DNA from: Hirundichthys speculiger | Lineage: Eukaryota; Chordata; Actinopteri; Beloniformes; Exocoetidae | Direction: 5' to 3' | NCBI GenBank assembly: GCA_018398805.1 | Contig: JAGFBZ010000865.1 | Location: 3,224,001-3,288,000, forward strand | Length of the DNA stretch: 64,000 bases | Part shown: one piece after another, positions 1 through 12,029 of the stretch | Layout of the letters: each line of letters starts with the position of its first letter | How positions within the stretch are numbered: the stretch's first letter is position 1 | Position numbers and translations under genes: made by a program | Notes under the pieces: model-generated | The model's database searches: none | What the model saw: the letters and a program-made list of their open reading frames with translations, nothing else | Told to the model about the DNA's origin: nothing

Positions 1-1239
1 TTTACTGAGGTTTAACAATGCTTTTACAACAATGCTGTGTGCGACAGGCATCATTTTACCTGACATCTCTCTCTGGTCACTAATCTTAAGTCCAAATAAA
101 TCAACTACCACATTTTGCTACTGGCAAGAGACACAAAAGGATGAGAGTTTATGGCCAATGGTTTCATATCATTGGATCAGTACTTAGACATTAATGTAAA
201 ATAGGCAAATGTTAAAAGCAGAGGCCATGAACTCTCTTCCTTTTGCTTCTATTGACTGTAGTTTATGTGACGTCAGTAGTGAACTTGGATTAACTTATAA
301 CAAGGAGTTAGCAAACAAAAGGAAGTGCCTGTGCAAATATTCCTATTTATACGCTTTCTGTACACTTACAAAGTTAAAATTACCTCGGTTTGTCTGTAAG
401 GATATCCACTCTATCAATAAAGTGGAATGACATTTTTGAGCCTTGTCAGTGGCTTGAGTTCATTTTGACGAAGGTCAATTGCCCCAAGTCCAAGTCCCAT
501 TTTCCTTCAAATCCAAAACTCAAAACTGCTTTGATTCACATCGTTTCAGTCCTTAAAGAATGTTAACACTCCTTACAATCTAATAGTAGACCTAGGGTTG
601 GTTTACCTCTGGTAAGTCCCCAGGATCTTTAAATGAATGCATTTTAATTTATAACATTGTGAAAAAGCTTTTTTTTTTGTATTTGTTTTGATTTTAAGAT
701 GTAGTAGATGTGATTCTATTTCATTCATTCAATTTTTTTTAATCTAACATCAGTAGAGCCAATAATAACAACTTATAAACCTTCTCTGAAAGGTGCATTT
801 ATTCGAAAAACTTAATCTGCACGCAGAACTCATAAAAAAGATGACTTCGCTCATGCAGGTAGTATACCTCAGCAGTTATCTCCTCAATCAACGTCCAGTC
901 ACTCTTTCACACTGACTAATTCAGTCACTAAACCTCTGAACCTGGTGACCTTTGCACATACACAAACACGCATACATATCACTCTCTGGTACCTCCCCTG
1001 CCAGCATCATCACTACAGCAAAGTGAGAAACAGGCTCATTAACTTATTCAAGGCAACAGAACTATGAGTGGCAGGGATAAAACACTTTCTGCTAGTTTAT
1101 AACTTGTTCATAACTTTTGCCTACAAACGACAGCTCAACTCAGATGTTTACTCATTTGCACTGTGTTCTTTCTTTTTTTTTAGCATCTAGTATCCTGCAA
1201 ACCACTAAAAGCACTGGCCTTAAAAGTACATGATCTCAC
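1..1239 (-). other. mttp: mttp intron 3 (partial), no further exon seen
   Basis: This stretch lies downstream of mttp exon 3 on the minus strand and should be intron. I looked for the next mttp exon on the minus strand and saw no convincing one. The sequence is AT-rich with short T-runs and no repeat that I recognise. Confidence 0.5.
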
Positions 1240-2849
1240 CTTTCCATTTTTCAGATGCACAATGAAAGGTTTTGTCAAAGCTGCCAGTTTAGTTTTCCCC
1301 AAAATGCTTTCGGTTGTAGATCCATGAAGGACATTCTTCTTCTCCTCTCTGTGAGACACATGCTCAATCCTCACGTTTGAGATCTGTTGAAGACGGAATA
1401 TTTTATTGCAGCAAAAGCCAACAATCTCATTATGTGCATATTATACGCAGGGAACACAAATCACAGTAATCCAGCGAAAATGTTAATATTATTCTATGTA
1501 TCCTCTTAGCACACAGTGGCCCACATACCACTGCTCTGATCAGCTGGTCATCCTTGTTGCTTGGATCTCTTCCAGACCAGGTTCAGGTTCACATCACTTG
1601 AGATTCTGTAGCCAGCACCGCCCTCCTTTGACCCTCTGGTCTTGTCCAACCGAACCTCAGTGGTGTAGCTGAATTTGTACAGCTGGTTGTTGTTCAGCCG
1701 GGGTCCAGCAACAGCACCTGAGGAAACACAGGGACGCAGCTGCTAAACACACCCACAGTGAGCGTAATCTGTGGTTAAAATGTCGTTTTTACTCATTGGG
1801 CAACATCACTGTAAACAGGCATTTACAAAAAAATCAAACTTTCAACGGCTGAAAGGAGAATTTGCTTTTCATTTGTCGCTCAAAGTTGTAGAATTATTAA
1901 GTATGTTTTAACAAAATAACATCAAGTGTATTGTTGCATTGAATTATCATGAGACCAGATGTTAATAAGTTCTTTTACAAAACCTTTTGATAGAAATTCA
2001 CAGCCATCAGAAATACATAATAACATAATAGCAACTTTTACTCTCACTTCCCACACACATTTCACACAGCTCTGTCAGTGATCGTTTTCTTTTAAATACA
2101 GAGGTGGAAGAGCAGACAAAAAGCTGAGGTGATTCAATCATCTTCCATTGAACTGGGTGTGTTCCAGGTGAGAGGAGATAATCTCTGCTCTCCTCTATTA
2201 ATGGCAAGCTTCCTGATAGATATGACGTTCAGCCATGAAGGAAGACAGTCTGACGTGTCAGTATTTGATTCAATCATTGGTCACCCGTGTAGCGTGAAGC
2301 TTGTTTCATCAAATGCAAAGTCAGGGTCAGTTTGTTTGTTGCACCAACTGCTGATATATTTCAGGGACATCAGGTCATAGAAAATACTGTAGCTGATCCA
2401 CTGTTTGCCTTAAATGCTTGTTGGTATGTGCTCTTCTTCTTTACATCAACCAGAGATGTAATCCTAAACAGCACTGACTGATCATCGTCCACCGTCCATG
2501 AATGTGGTGGTTGTTTCCAGCCAGGAACCATTCATTTGAGGATTTGAAAAAGATTTGAAGCCTCAAGATCTCAAGCAACCAAATAATCAGAAAGATAACC
2601 GATGATTTTCAAGAAGCTGCCAGCCAAGTGTAAACATTTTGAGGTGGTAATAAGCAACTCTTTTCCTCTGTCTTTACTCGCATTCAAAGATCATTTAATG
2701 ATCCCATTAAAGCTCGGGTAAGCCCCCTGACACCCCGACCCTATCTACTGGAAGAAAAAAGAAGCATTACAAAAACTCTTTAACTCACCTTTGGCAGAAG
2801 CTGTGATAGAGGAGGCTGCGCAAAGCAAGAACACAGCCAGAACCAACAT
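1240..2849 (-). CDS. mttp: Microsomal triglyceride transfer protein, exons 1-3 (5' part of gene)
   Basis: MTTP is the large lipid-transfer subunit that works with protein disulfide isomerase in the ER lumen to load triglyceride onto apoB lipoproteins in liver and gut. Minus-strand coding exons are 2789-2849, 1529-1717 and 1240-1383, all with GT-AG borders. Exon 1 gives a 20-residue signal peptide (MLVLAVFLLCAASSITASAK). Exon 2 gives the family signature GPRLNNNQLYKFSYTTEV. Exon 3 contains KKNVLHGSTTESILGK. These form the start of the N-terminal beta-barrel. The full protein is about 880 residues, so only about 130 codons are present and the rest lies off the left edge. Oddity: exon 2 is 189 nt where 188 keeps frame. 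The frame slips by one base near 1566-1573, giving a stop at codon 77 (1548-1550) if the sequence is right. Exon 3 is in the correct frame once one base is discounted. Identity is sure; integrity is not. Confidence 0.9.
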
Positions 2850-2995
2850 TGTATGTGCTCTCCCTGCAGCCAGATGATTCACAAAAGAGGCAGTGGCTGA
2901 AGTGGCACCACAAAAAAGTAAGGCAAAGCGAGCCCAGGCCTTTGCTGCTATGTTTTATCTGAAGGGAGGGCAGACTCCAAACTCCACGCTCAAGT
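2850..2995 (-). promoter_or_regulatory. mttp: Probable mttp proximal promoter and 5' UTR
   Basis: Immediately upstream of the mttp start, read on the minus strand, are GGAGTTTGGAGTCTGCCC, then GATAAAACATAG (TATA-like) and GCAAAGGCC, which could be half of a DR1/HNF4-type site. The arrangement resembles what I remember of the mammalian MTTP proximal promoter, but this is recall and was not aligned. The transcription start is not determined. Confidence 0.35.
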
Positions 2996-4540
2996 ACTAA
3001 GTACGAGATAATCCATAAATGATTAACCCCAGCAGCACAGATTTGACAGGAACTTGTGCCATCGGAAGATGCAGCCAGGTGTCCCCCTTTTTAAAGCAGC
3101 TGGGCACCACCATGTGATTGATCACTTGATTGTGATTGCACAATGGGACTATCTGATTGATTCAACTCATGTAGACAGAGAGACCTGTGAAATTTTAGCT
3201 TTCTCATTCCTGACATTCAGCCCATCAAACAGTGAAATTTGACCGTGTGTGGGGAAAGAAAATAGAAGAAAAATAACAACTAGAGCTAAATTAAAGAAAT
3301 AAGAGCATTGTTGTTACCAGACGCCAGCGTGGTGAGGTCTCCATGGCAGACACCTTTAACCTAGTTTATCCTTGGGGATGAACAGTCAGTACATTTGTTG
3401 CCGTTAACTCCTTGGAGGAAATGGGCAGTCTTGTCAAAGAAACCAGCCCAGCGGCTCAAATTACAGCTTCCCAGAGGTTCAACACTTCTGAGTTGTGTCT
3501 GAAAGCATGTTAACAATGCAGCTGTCCGTAGAGAGTCTACGCTCAAAGCTGCGTTGAACACTGAAAGTAAAGCTTTTTGTGGAAGCAAATTTTTAAAGTG
3601 TTGTTGGTCATGAGTTCCATTAAATTGAATGAGACTATTTCTCTGTCCATCCGAGCTGATCACAGATCATTTTTTTAAACGTCACATTTACTACATTGTC
3701 TTTACAGATAAGTTAAGCCATCCTGCCATGATGAAACAACAAAAGTATTGTTCTGGTGTGACATCATAAATCACCTTGACCCATCTTCCCTTTATTTTAC
3801 AAAAACACATTTAGTCCTAAAGTAGGTTTATTTCTCTTAATATCATTTTGGTGAGATTGCTAGTCATTGTTCACTGTTTTCTAATTCATATAGCCATATA
3901 TTATGACCTTATATACTATAACATGACCTTAAACCTTTATTCCAGGTCATTGATATTGATTTACATCATATACAGGGCAGTATAAGCCCATTAGAAAGAC
4001 ATTTATGGTCTAGCCAGAAAAAAAAAGACTATGAGCATCTCAGCCAAATGTAGGGGAGACAAGGGACAGTTGGCAACATGACATAGAAACATGCTTGAAG
4101 CCAATCACACTGATTACATGATCACATGATCGCTGGGACCCTGCTGAGGAGACAGGAGACAAAATCATGAGGTAGTGGTGATTCAAAACAAACAAATTTG
4201 CTTTGAAGGTATAAAAGATTTTTTTTTAAGAGCCATAAATTTGTAATTGTGCCTTGACCTTTTCTAATAATCAGTCAAAATGTACTTAGTTTCAATAGGG
4301 TTAGGGTTAGTTTTTTGTTGACTTTTAACTGATATAGTAGCCTATAGTAGCCTATATAGTAGCCTATCTCATGTCAGAAGTTTACGTACATCAAGTACGT
4401 ACACCTCCCTTGATGAATAAAGAAATAACTAACCAAATGTTGTTTTTTTTAACATGTTCCGACTGGTTGGAGTAAGTTGCAACATTTGATTTCTTCTATT
4501 CAAATAAATATGTGCTGTTTTGCCCCTCTTTTTCTCTTTT
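2996..4540. other. Intergenic, no gene seen
   Basis: This is the upstream flank of mttp. It has short direct repeats of TAGTAGCCTATA around 4336-4365 and T/A runs. I see no exon with both splice sites and protein similarity. Confidence 0.5.
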
Positions 4541-5035
4541 CTTTCTGTATGTTTGCAGGCCAGAGTTTCCTGAGTTCCATGCTGACTTGTAGTTCCATCC
4601 TCTGTCCATCCCAGCGTTTACCTCCACCTGTGTGTGTAGATGTGTTCGGGGTGCCAGGCTGGCGTGGAGACCGGTGACCTAGTCCTCTGACCATCTCACG
4701 TCAGTGCTGCTGTCTGCATCTGTTTATCTTTATGTAGTCATTTCATTCAGTCATTTGTGTGCTCTCCTCTCTCTGTCTTCCATCCTCTCTCTGTCCTGTC
4801 TCCGCTCTCTTTTTCTTTCTGTTCCTGGCTGGCCTTCAGCAGGAAGGTCCCCGCATATGAGCCAGGTCCTGCTCTAGGTTTCTTCCTCTTAAAGTGTATT
4901 TACTTGCCATTATCTTTGATTTGGATTTAATGTTATCATTTTAGTTTATGGTATTTGCTTGGAGCAAGCGCATAGAGACAATTGACATTGTAACAGACGC
5001 TATACAAATAATATTGAATTGAACTGAATTGAAAT
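4541..5035 (+). repeat. Non-LTR retrotransposon 3' region (teleost LINE/SINE-type tail)
   Basis: The segment from about 4840 on (AGGAAGGTCCCCGCATATGA, AGGTTTCTTCCTCTTAAAG) and the end (GCGCATAGAGACAATTG, ACGCTATACAAATAATATTG, then GAATTGAACTGAATTG) match a 3' tail that is very common in fish genomes and is used by L2-like LINEs and their SINEs. The upstream limit near 4541 is approximate, and no coding part remains. The class is from memory and has not been searched. Confidence 0.55.
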
Positions 5036-6540
5036 AATGCAAACTCTGTGTCATATGTTATCATCTATACATGAAGGGCAATAGTCAGTTAGACAGATGT
5101 AGGTCAGACAGATGTAAGTTTAATAGATAACCCAAACCCAAATATTACAGTCTCTGAGTTTCTGAAGAGATATGCAAAAAGTGTTGCAACTGTCCCCAGT
5201 CTCCTTTACTTTAAATGAGCAGCATGCAAGAAAGAAAATGTAAAAGGTCGCAACAGGCTCTGTTTGTCAGTCGTGTTCAGATCAACATGCTGTCATGTAT
5301 AAATGCTGCTGCTATCAAGTTTGTTAATGATTGAGGAAGATCGGTGGTAATAGCATATATGAAACATAATCAGCAAGATGTAAAGATTGTATATCTGTGG
5401 GCTGCTTGAAGGACTCATTTCATTATGCAAACAAACCATGTGGCTGTTGAACATTAGTATCTGAATACTCACTGGTGCAGTAATGTTGAAGAAACATTTA
5501 CTATTTCATAATTTGATCTACTGCATTGTTTTAGCAGTAGCAGATCCATCTCGCAGCTCTGCAGAAGTATGATAAGCAAGTTAATGTAATGCATCACTGA
5601 ATGCTTCAAATTAAAAAATTGAAACAGGGCTGCAATAACACTACTTACTGATACTGGGTCAAAAAATGGTAAATTGGACCGAGCAGCCAGTGGGTGTCAG
5701 TGTTTGTCTGCTGCTGAGAGCCGTCTTCTTCTGAAATGATCACCAATTTGCAGTTTCTACAGATGAATCTAAATCCAGAGATTGACTTAAAAAAAACAAA
5801 CTTTAGAGATGACGGTCCTCCTTCCTTCACTGTTCTGAAGCTGCATTTCCAACAGTTAGAGAGCAGTCCTGCCAGCTGATGCAACAGTAAAATGTAACTG
5901 CGAATGATAAAAGGAGCAGAAGATTAATTTATGTGTTAGTATTTGTACAATCTTTCAGTGGAAGGGGAAAGAGGAAATGAAGTTTGAGCTCTCAGATAAA
6001 TGTTATCAAAGACTCTGTTAGCTTGTCAAAGATATGGGATGTTTACACTCAGCGGTGGAAAAGCCAGCTGATGCAATTCTTAGGGCTTTTTTTAAATTAA
6101 ATGCTGTGACTCTCAAAACATTGTCCCAACCAACAGCAACGAGGGGTTACCGATAAGGAGCTGCTTAGCACAATAAATACTTACAAAACAGGCTATAAAA
6201 AGGTAGCAAAGTACTTTCAGCTAACGAGTTTCTTAGTTTACAATATAATTTTATAAAATAGCAGTCAACAGAGGGGAAGGTGGAGACCAAGTTAACTTTT
6301 GTGAGAAAACACATCTCCAACTGTTAAGTAAGAAAGTGGATTGAATCATGCTTTGGGCTTGTGTTACAGGTGGGGAACATTTTAGCGACAGAGAGAAGAT
6401 AAAGCCGCTATCCGCTTTGCCAACTCCCTTATTCACGTTGTCTTTTGCGCTTTCTGCAGTTTCTTGTACTGTGCGCGTATCCCTTCGTGCACTGGCCCTC
6501 TCCTTGTGCTCTGAGCACCTGAGGTGCGCTCAGTGGTAGA
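5036..6540. other. Intergenic, no gene seen
   Basis: This is ordinary AT-rich sequence between mttp and tspan5. No exon, RNA gene or clear repeat boundary was recognised. Confidence 0.45.
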
Positions 6541-7722
6541 AAGTAGATGTCATCATACCTGTTCCTCTGACTCAATGCTCATCCAATGCTTCGTTCTGCA
6601 GTATTTTAAAAAGCACATCAGCTGCGCACAGTCCGCTACCAGCGCCCACTGCTAAGGATATGTTCTCGCGGCTCTGCCTGAGCGTGTTTACCGGGAGCAC
6701 ACCAACTATCTGGGACTTTCAGGTAGCCGATAGGAATTGTCTGTGTAAAAATATTTTTACCTCCGCCGAAGGAGGTTATGTTTTTGCCGGCGTTTATCTG
6801 TCTGTCCGTCTGTGTACAAGATAACTCAAAAAGTTATGGATGGATTTTGATAAAAAATTTTCAGGAGTTGTCAGAAATGTGAAAAGGAAGAACTGATTTC
6901 ATTTTGGGTGTGATCCGGAAGAAATCCTGGATTCTGGATCACTTTCAAATTTTCGATAACATTGCGGTCAATCGAGCCGGAAATTTCGTTTCTCAATATC
7001 TCCGTTAATTATTGGCCAAAACTCATGAAGTTTGACTCAGGGATTGACAATGGGAACCTCTATCAAATTTCAGAGGCTGATCCGGATCTGATTCAGAATG
7101 TGGATTTTATCGCAATCTGTAAATCACTATATGGGGGAATTGTTGTGCTTGGCCCCGTGACCCTTCGGAGGATGAAACGGGTATAGATAATGGATGGATG
7201 GATGGATGGATGGCTGTTGTGGTTGGCGGAGGTCTGCGCTCTCCGAATGCTTTTCTAGTTAAGAAATGCTTTCCTGTAAGCTCACTGGCTCTTTTTTTTC
7301 TGAGCAGTTTGTTGAAACTTCTTGAAGTACAAAAAAAATAATTTAATCATTTGCTCCACATTAGTTAGAGCTAGTTATGTATATATCAGTGCAGAGGAGG
7401 AGGAGGAAAAAAGAGGAGGAAGCTCTACGGCAGAGTCCCAGACGAGCTGCGCATGAGAGCTGCTCCGATCTGGATGAAAAGACGCTCCATAGCGGTTTGC
7501 AGGTAGCGCAACCTGCTCTTAAAGGCAATGGCTACTGACGCACTGATTGGTTTAACAGGTGGAACGCCCTAACCACTCCCATGCATAATTATAGCGGTTA
7601 GCGCAGGTAAGATCGCTGGTTTAGGGAGGTGGAAGATTGCATTCCTGCAGGGGGAACGCCCCTCCCTCTACCCGTTATCCCTTAATAGACTTTAGGAGGT
7701 TTGGCGGAAGATCGGGCCCCTA
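6541..7722. repeat. Repeat mosaic with a nested ~500-bp teleost repeat (6759-7260)
   Basis: The inner unit begins ACCTCCGCCGAAGGAGGTTATG and ends near GGTTGGCGGAGGTCTGCGC, so its ends contain ACCTCCGCC and its inverse GGCGGAGGT. I recognise this as a widespread fish repeat but cannot name it. A (GGAT)n run sits at 7190-7213. The outer sequence has stretches near-identical to 54895-55010, for example GCAGTATTTTAAAAAGCACA at 6599 and 54908, and GGTTTAGGGAGGTGGAAGAT in both. That places the inner unit inside an older repeat. The right end AGATCGGGCCC recurs at 32897. Confidence 0.5.
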
Positions 7723-7739
7723 ATGTCTGTATGTCTGTG

Positions 7740-7914
7740 CAGGGGCGCCGCTAGGGATTTTGGGCCCCATGAAAAGAATCTTTACCGGGCCCCCCAACAC
7801 AGCGGCGAAATTTGTTGATGCTATTTTTGATCATCATTAGGGGCCTCTCTGGGCCCCCCTCAATCATGGGCCCCTATAATCCGTATCCTTTACCCCCCCT
7901 TTTCGGCGCCCCAG
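7740..7914. mobile_element. 175-bp hAT-type MITE with 8-bp target duplication
   Basis: The element starts CAGGGGCGCC and ends GGCGCCCCAG, which are inverted repeats with one mismatch. It is flanked on both sides by TGTCTGTG (7732-7739 and 7915-7922), an 8-bp duplication typical of hAT transposons. Inside are runs of GGGCCCC and no coding capacity. I recognise the internal GCTAGGGATTTTGGGCCCC as a common teleost repeat. Confidence 0.75.
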
Positions 7915-8071
7915 TGTCTGTGTAAGATCCACAATAATTACTGCACGAGCTGCAAGCTAAAGAGTTTTGCCATAACATCACTAACATGATCACAGGATGG
8001 AATCTGTGGATAGATTTCAAGAGTAGAGGATACAAGACAATCCAGTAATCCCAGAAAACAAGTTTTTTTGT

Positions 8072-8073
<2 letters not shown>

Positions 8074-8169
<96 letters not shown>

Positions 8170-8236
8170 GTGTGTGTGTGTGTGTGTGTGTGCTTTTTGG
8201 ACCTTGAGTCTGTAATGAAGTTTATCTATCTATCTG

Positions 8237-8290
<54 letters not shown>
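8074..8290. repeat. (TA)n/(TG)n microsatellites
   Basis: A pure TA run spans about 8074-8162 and passes into TG repeats (8169-8192). A second TA run (8241-8272) again passes into TG (8273-8290). Open reading frames across this stretch (YIYIYI, CVCVCV) are artefacts of the repeats. Confidence 0.95.
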
Positions 8291-8291
<1 letters not shown>

Positions 8292-8499
8292 ACAATTAAA
8301 AGAATTTCCTTTAGAGATCACAACTGCGTCCAAACCAGTTGTGCTCTTGATGACCAGCATCAAACTGTTATCAGCAGTCAGAAACCGCTGCTGTGCTTCT
8401 CCATCCTTCCACCATCCATCCATTCTGCATCTATACCTGCTCACTCCTATTTAGGATCACATGCATTTGCTGGAGTCTATTCCAGTTGTCTTCATCTTA

Positions 8500-8589
8500 T
8501 CTAGATATCTTATCTTATCTTAAAAAAAAACTGAATTTCCCCGTTTGGGGATCAATAAAGTGTATTTTATCTTATCTTATCTTATCTTC
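8500..8589 (+). repeat. Non-LTR tail with (TTATC)n
   Basis: The motif GAATTTCCCCGTTTGGGGAT, then CAATAAAGTG and (TTATC)n, is a 3' tail found on many fish LINEs and SINEs. A sister copy lies at 61470-61512. Only the tail remains. Confidence 0.55.
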
Positions 8590-9620
8590 AGGCAAAAGGC
8601 AGGTCCCCAGTCCCAGAAAAGATAATAATGATAAATGTTTTCAAATAGACTTATAAAAACAGACACAAACAGACACAGGAGCTGACTGTGAGCTCCTGAA
8701 AACAGTCTGCCCTGGTCACAGGCATGAACAAAAGTTCAGCTTCAGATTACAAACAGGAAGAAATGGACCAAAGGGGTCATTCATACCCTGTCCTGTAAAG
8801 ACTGACTCAGCTGTTGTTGGGGGACACGTGAGCAACTCATAGATGCACACATTCCTGTAAACGTACTCCATGTGCTATATCAAAAAAACACGAACTGAAG
8901 TTTAGCACTTATAGTCAAAGTACTTAAGGAGTGTTCTAGTTTCAATGACAGATGATTAAATCAGGGAGAACAAGTCTGCTGTTTTTCTCTTTAGAGCCTT
9001 GAAAAGGAGCCAGAAGTAACACTGAGGCATTTGGCCAAAGGTCAGAGCCTAATTTTGCAATCAGTCCCCGATAACGCAGCATTATCTGTGTTGCGTTTGA
9101 GGAAAAGTCTATGTTTCTGTGTGTGTGTGAACGAACTAATCTCTGCTTTCCTTTGTGGCGGCTCATTTTCAAAAAGAAAGCATTCATGTGGCTCTTCCTC
9201 TCTGGGCACGAGTACTCCCTCTGTCTGAAGGACAACACAATCAGGAAAGGGAGGCAGCATAAAGCATTTATTACTGCCACAATTTTTAATTTTTTTTTTT
9301 ACAGTTCTCCTCAGTGGATTATAAATTTTACTTTTTGACAATAAAATGTCAACATAAAGCCTTTGAAGCTAATGGCATTAATTTCATTCATTAACCAACA
9401 GTGACCAACATGTTTGCTAAGATGGTGTAATATTTGTTTCAAACACTAGATGGAGGAAGTGAGTAATCTTTCGCTCTTCTGAAACACAAACGTGCCTCAA
9501 AGACAATTTTCAAAATTAGAAGTTGTTTTATATTTACCGAGGTGGAGGGTGAGTGAAATGAATTTTTTGTCCATTTAGGAAATTGAAAAAAAAAACATCT
9601 CAAAGTAAACTCAGACAAAA
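8590..9620. other. Intergenic, no gene seen
   Basis: There is no exon or recognised repeat. A minus-strand AATAAA (9266-9271 region, read as TTTATT on plus) could be a distal poly(A) signal, but nothing ties it to a transcript. Confidence 0.35.
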
Positions 9621-11158
9621 GATTACAAAGAGCCACATTTATTCAGATATACTGTATATTTACATCTCAATCCAGTTATTTACAAGAACAAGGAGAAGAT
9701 GTTGGGGGGGGGAGGGAAGGGGGGCATAGTTTTAATAAGGAGCACGTAGAAAATCACAAATATGGCACTCGGTGACGTGAAAAAAGTGTTTTTAGCAAAC
9801 TGAAAAAAGTATATCTGATACTGTTTTTGCTTTATAAAACCTACTGAGTATGCGTCAGTGAATGCAGAAATAATCTGTTTGGTAAAGCTTTGCCTGTTGG
9901 CTTCATTGGAAACATTGTACAGAGGTTTGCACAATATGACAGCTTATACGTAACTGAAGGTCAACAGAGAATATAATGTTTTATGGTGCTGTGGAATGTC
10001 AGTGTTGGCATGGAGAAAAACTGCTGGTGACAGAGAATGTTCTGCTTTCAAGTACTGAATGAAAGTTGGCTGTACATCATTTATACACTCAGATCAGTGC
10101 TGTTAGAAGCAACCTGAACAAAACAAATTACCTGTACCTGCTTTTCCAGTGAAAACTGTCAGGTGAAACCAGGAAAAGATGTGAACTGACGTTCAACAAC
10201 GTCGATTTCATCAAAGGAACAACACGGAACAGTCTCAAAGTAGAGAAAAAAAAAACAGCTACTGACTTAAACTGCAAGAAACTGATTTAAAATGTGCTGA
10301 AAGAGATTTTCTGTCAAGCTGCTTTTTGCACAAAACATCTGACAGCAATGAAGCATCGTCAGGATTTTCTGGGAAAACAACAGTCTGTCGTAAGCAAAGT
10401 TGAACAACTGCGAAGAGCTCCAGCTCTCCCTTATGATGATTAAAGTGCTTAAGGCTGAATTTTTCATGACATGTCACATCAGAGAATTTTGACATTTTAA
10501 TCTAATTTTCCAAAGCTTACTAAATCTATCGCATCTTTCTGAAAAATCCCTCGTAAACTCTGCTGACTAATTCTGCTTCTGACTGATCACCTTACACGTA
10601 AATCTAAGCTCGGCTACCAACACTGTAGCTTTAAGTAGATTCCACTGAACATTCCACAAATAAAAGTGCTTATCAGCCGATTCACTTGAAACCGCAGAAC
10701 AAATATTTCAGAATACTGAATGACACACATTTAGGTGAGCCGATGTCCTGTAAACAGACAATGGGCATGCAGTGCATTTCCAGAATCACGTAAGTCTATG
10801 TGCACAACCCTTCCATGCAGCTGTTAAAAATCGCAGCTGTGAAACAAATAAAGCTAACACCCTCTTTTTTTTTTTTTTTAATGATGTACTACCTCAGCCT
10901 CCCATCATTTCTCATGTGTACAATTCACCTCCCTGCTCAGTTCATCCACACAGCTTTTACTCTCAGCTGCATCGTCCGTGATGAATCTGACTTTGTTTAT
11001 CCTGTATTGTACCACGGCTACATTACATTCCAGAGGATGCACTTCACTTAAATGTCAAAGTTAATCTTAATTTACTATTTACAGAAACATGGGAATCTTC
11101 ATTCTGGACACATTGCCTCATCAGTTTTTCCTTTCAGTGCTGGTATCCAAATTGTGTC
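9620..11158 (-). other. Candidate 3'-terminal exon (tspan5 alternative 3' end?)
   Basis: On the minus strand a strong acceptor (long T-tract, CCTCCTCAG) precedes 11158. Downstream there is no large insertion until a poly(A) signal AATAAA at 9638-9643. Joined to the small exon at 11967-12007 and to an internal donor in the last tspan5 exon, it would supply the codons TQFGYQH and a stop, followed by about 1.5 kb of 3' UTR. It could also be an unrelated non-coding exon. Only the splice signals and the poly(A) signal are seen; transcription is inferred. Confidence 0.3.
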
Positions 11159-11236
11159 CTGAGGAGGAAAAAAAAAAACGACAACAACAATACGTTGGTT
11201 TAAACATACGTGAGGAATCAATAACTTGAACTGCAG

Positions 11237-11929
11237 CAGTGATTCTCAAACTGTGACCCGGGCCCAGTCTTTCTCAAATAGTGGGGCGGGACCCCTTAGG
11301 GGAGGGCGCTGTGCGATGCCAGGGGGGCGCGTGTGGACCCCAGGGAACATGTTTTTTTTGTTTTGTTTTGTTTTTTGCTGTACTGAAATGGGGGTGGGGC
11401 GCAGCAGAAAATAGATGAGAAGCACTGCCCTGACCTAACCTTTTTTTTTTTTGTTTTTGATTTTTTTTCGTTGGGCTTGAAATAATGTTTTGACAGAAGA
11501 CTCATTTTCAAAATTGTCAGGCTACAAAAGTGCTTCCATGATGATTTGAGAGAGAAAGAGAGAGAGAGAGAGTATGTTGCTTCTTTTCTCCACTTTCTAC
11601 CTCTATGATACTGGCTTTTTTTTTTTGCTGTTCCCTCTTTGGAAACAAAGCTTTACATTCAAAAAAGCTTGACTCCTTCAGCCGAGTTTCATTAAGGTGC
11701 AGGTCGGGACTTTTCCTACCTTAACTGACCTTACACTTTAACATACTTTTGCTGTGACCCAAACCACAAATATTAATAGGTTTTAGGCACAACTGCAAAG
11801 GTGCAGATAAAAGGATTTTGTGAAATGCGTAGGAAACAATATAAAGTAGTGTTACAGCTATTATAGTTATGAGGGGCCTGGTGATTTGTCTTACTCTAAA
11901 GGGCGGCAGGAAACGTTTGAGAACCACTG
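11237..11929. mobile_element. Decayed hAT-like element with a second one nested (11265-11427)
   Basis: The outer ends are CAGTGATTCTCAAACTG and, inverted, CGTTTGAGAACCACTG. The inner unit runs from CAGTCTTTCTCAAATAG to GATGAGAAGCACTG. The CAGTGGTTCTCAA terminus is typical of hAT elements. Between them are GC-rich and poly-T tracts and a (GA)n run at 11549-11572. No transposase coding sequence is visible and no clean target duplication was found. Confidence 0.55.
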
Positions 11930-11966
11930 CACTAAAGTGTCAGTGATGACATCCGTCACAGCTCAC

Positions 11967-12007
11967 CTATACATCCTTCTTGCCTTTGAAAACTCTTGCG
12001 TGGAGGT
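11967..12007 (-). other. Candidate 41-nt alternative exon of tspan5
   Basis: The minus-strand segment sits between a plausible acceptor (TTGTTTACCTAAG) and a strong donor (AG|GTGAGC). In the frame that follows the internal GCC|GTAAGA donor of the last tspan5 exon, it encodes TSTQEFSKARRMY and reads open into the exon at 11158. Use of this exon is not shown by the genomic sequence alone. Confidence 0.25.
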
Positions 12008-12029
12008 CTTAGGTAAACAAGCTGCACAA

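Noticed and set aside
8068..8454. Open frame rich in YIYI and CVCV repeats
   Set aside because: It is the translation of (TA)n and (TG)n microsatellites with no coding features.
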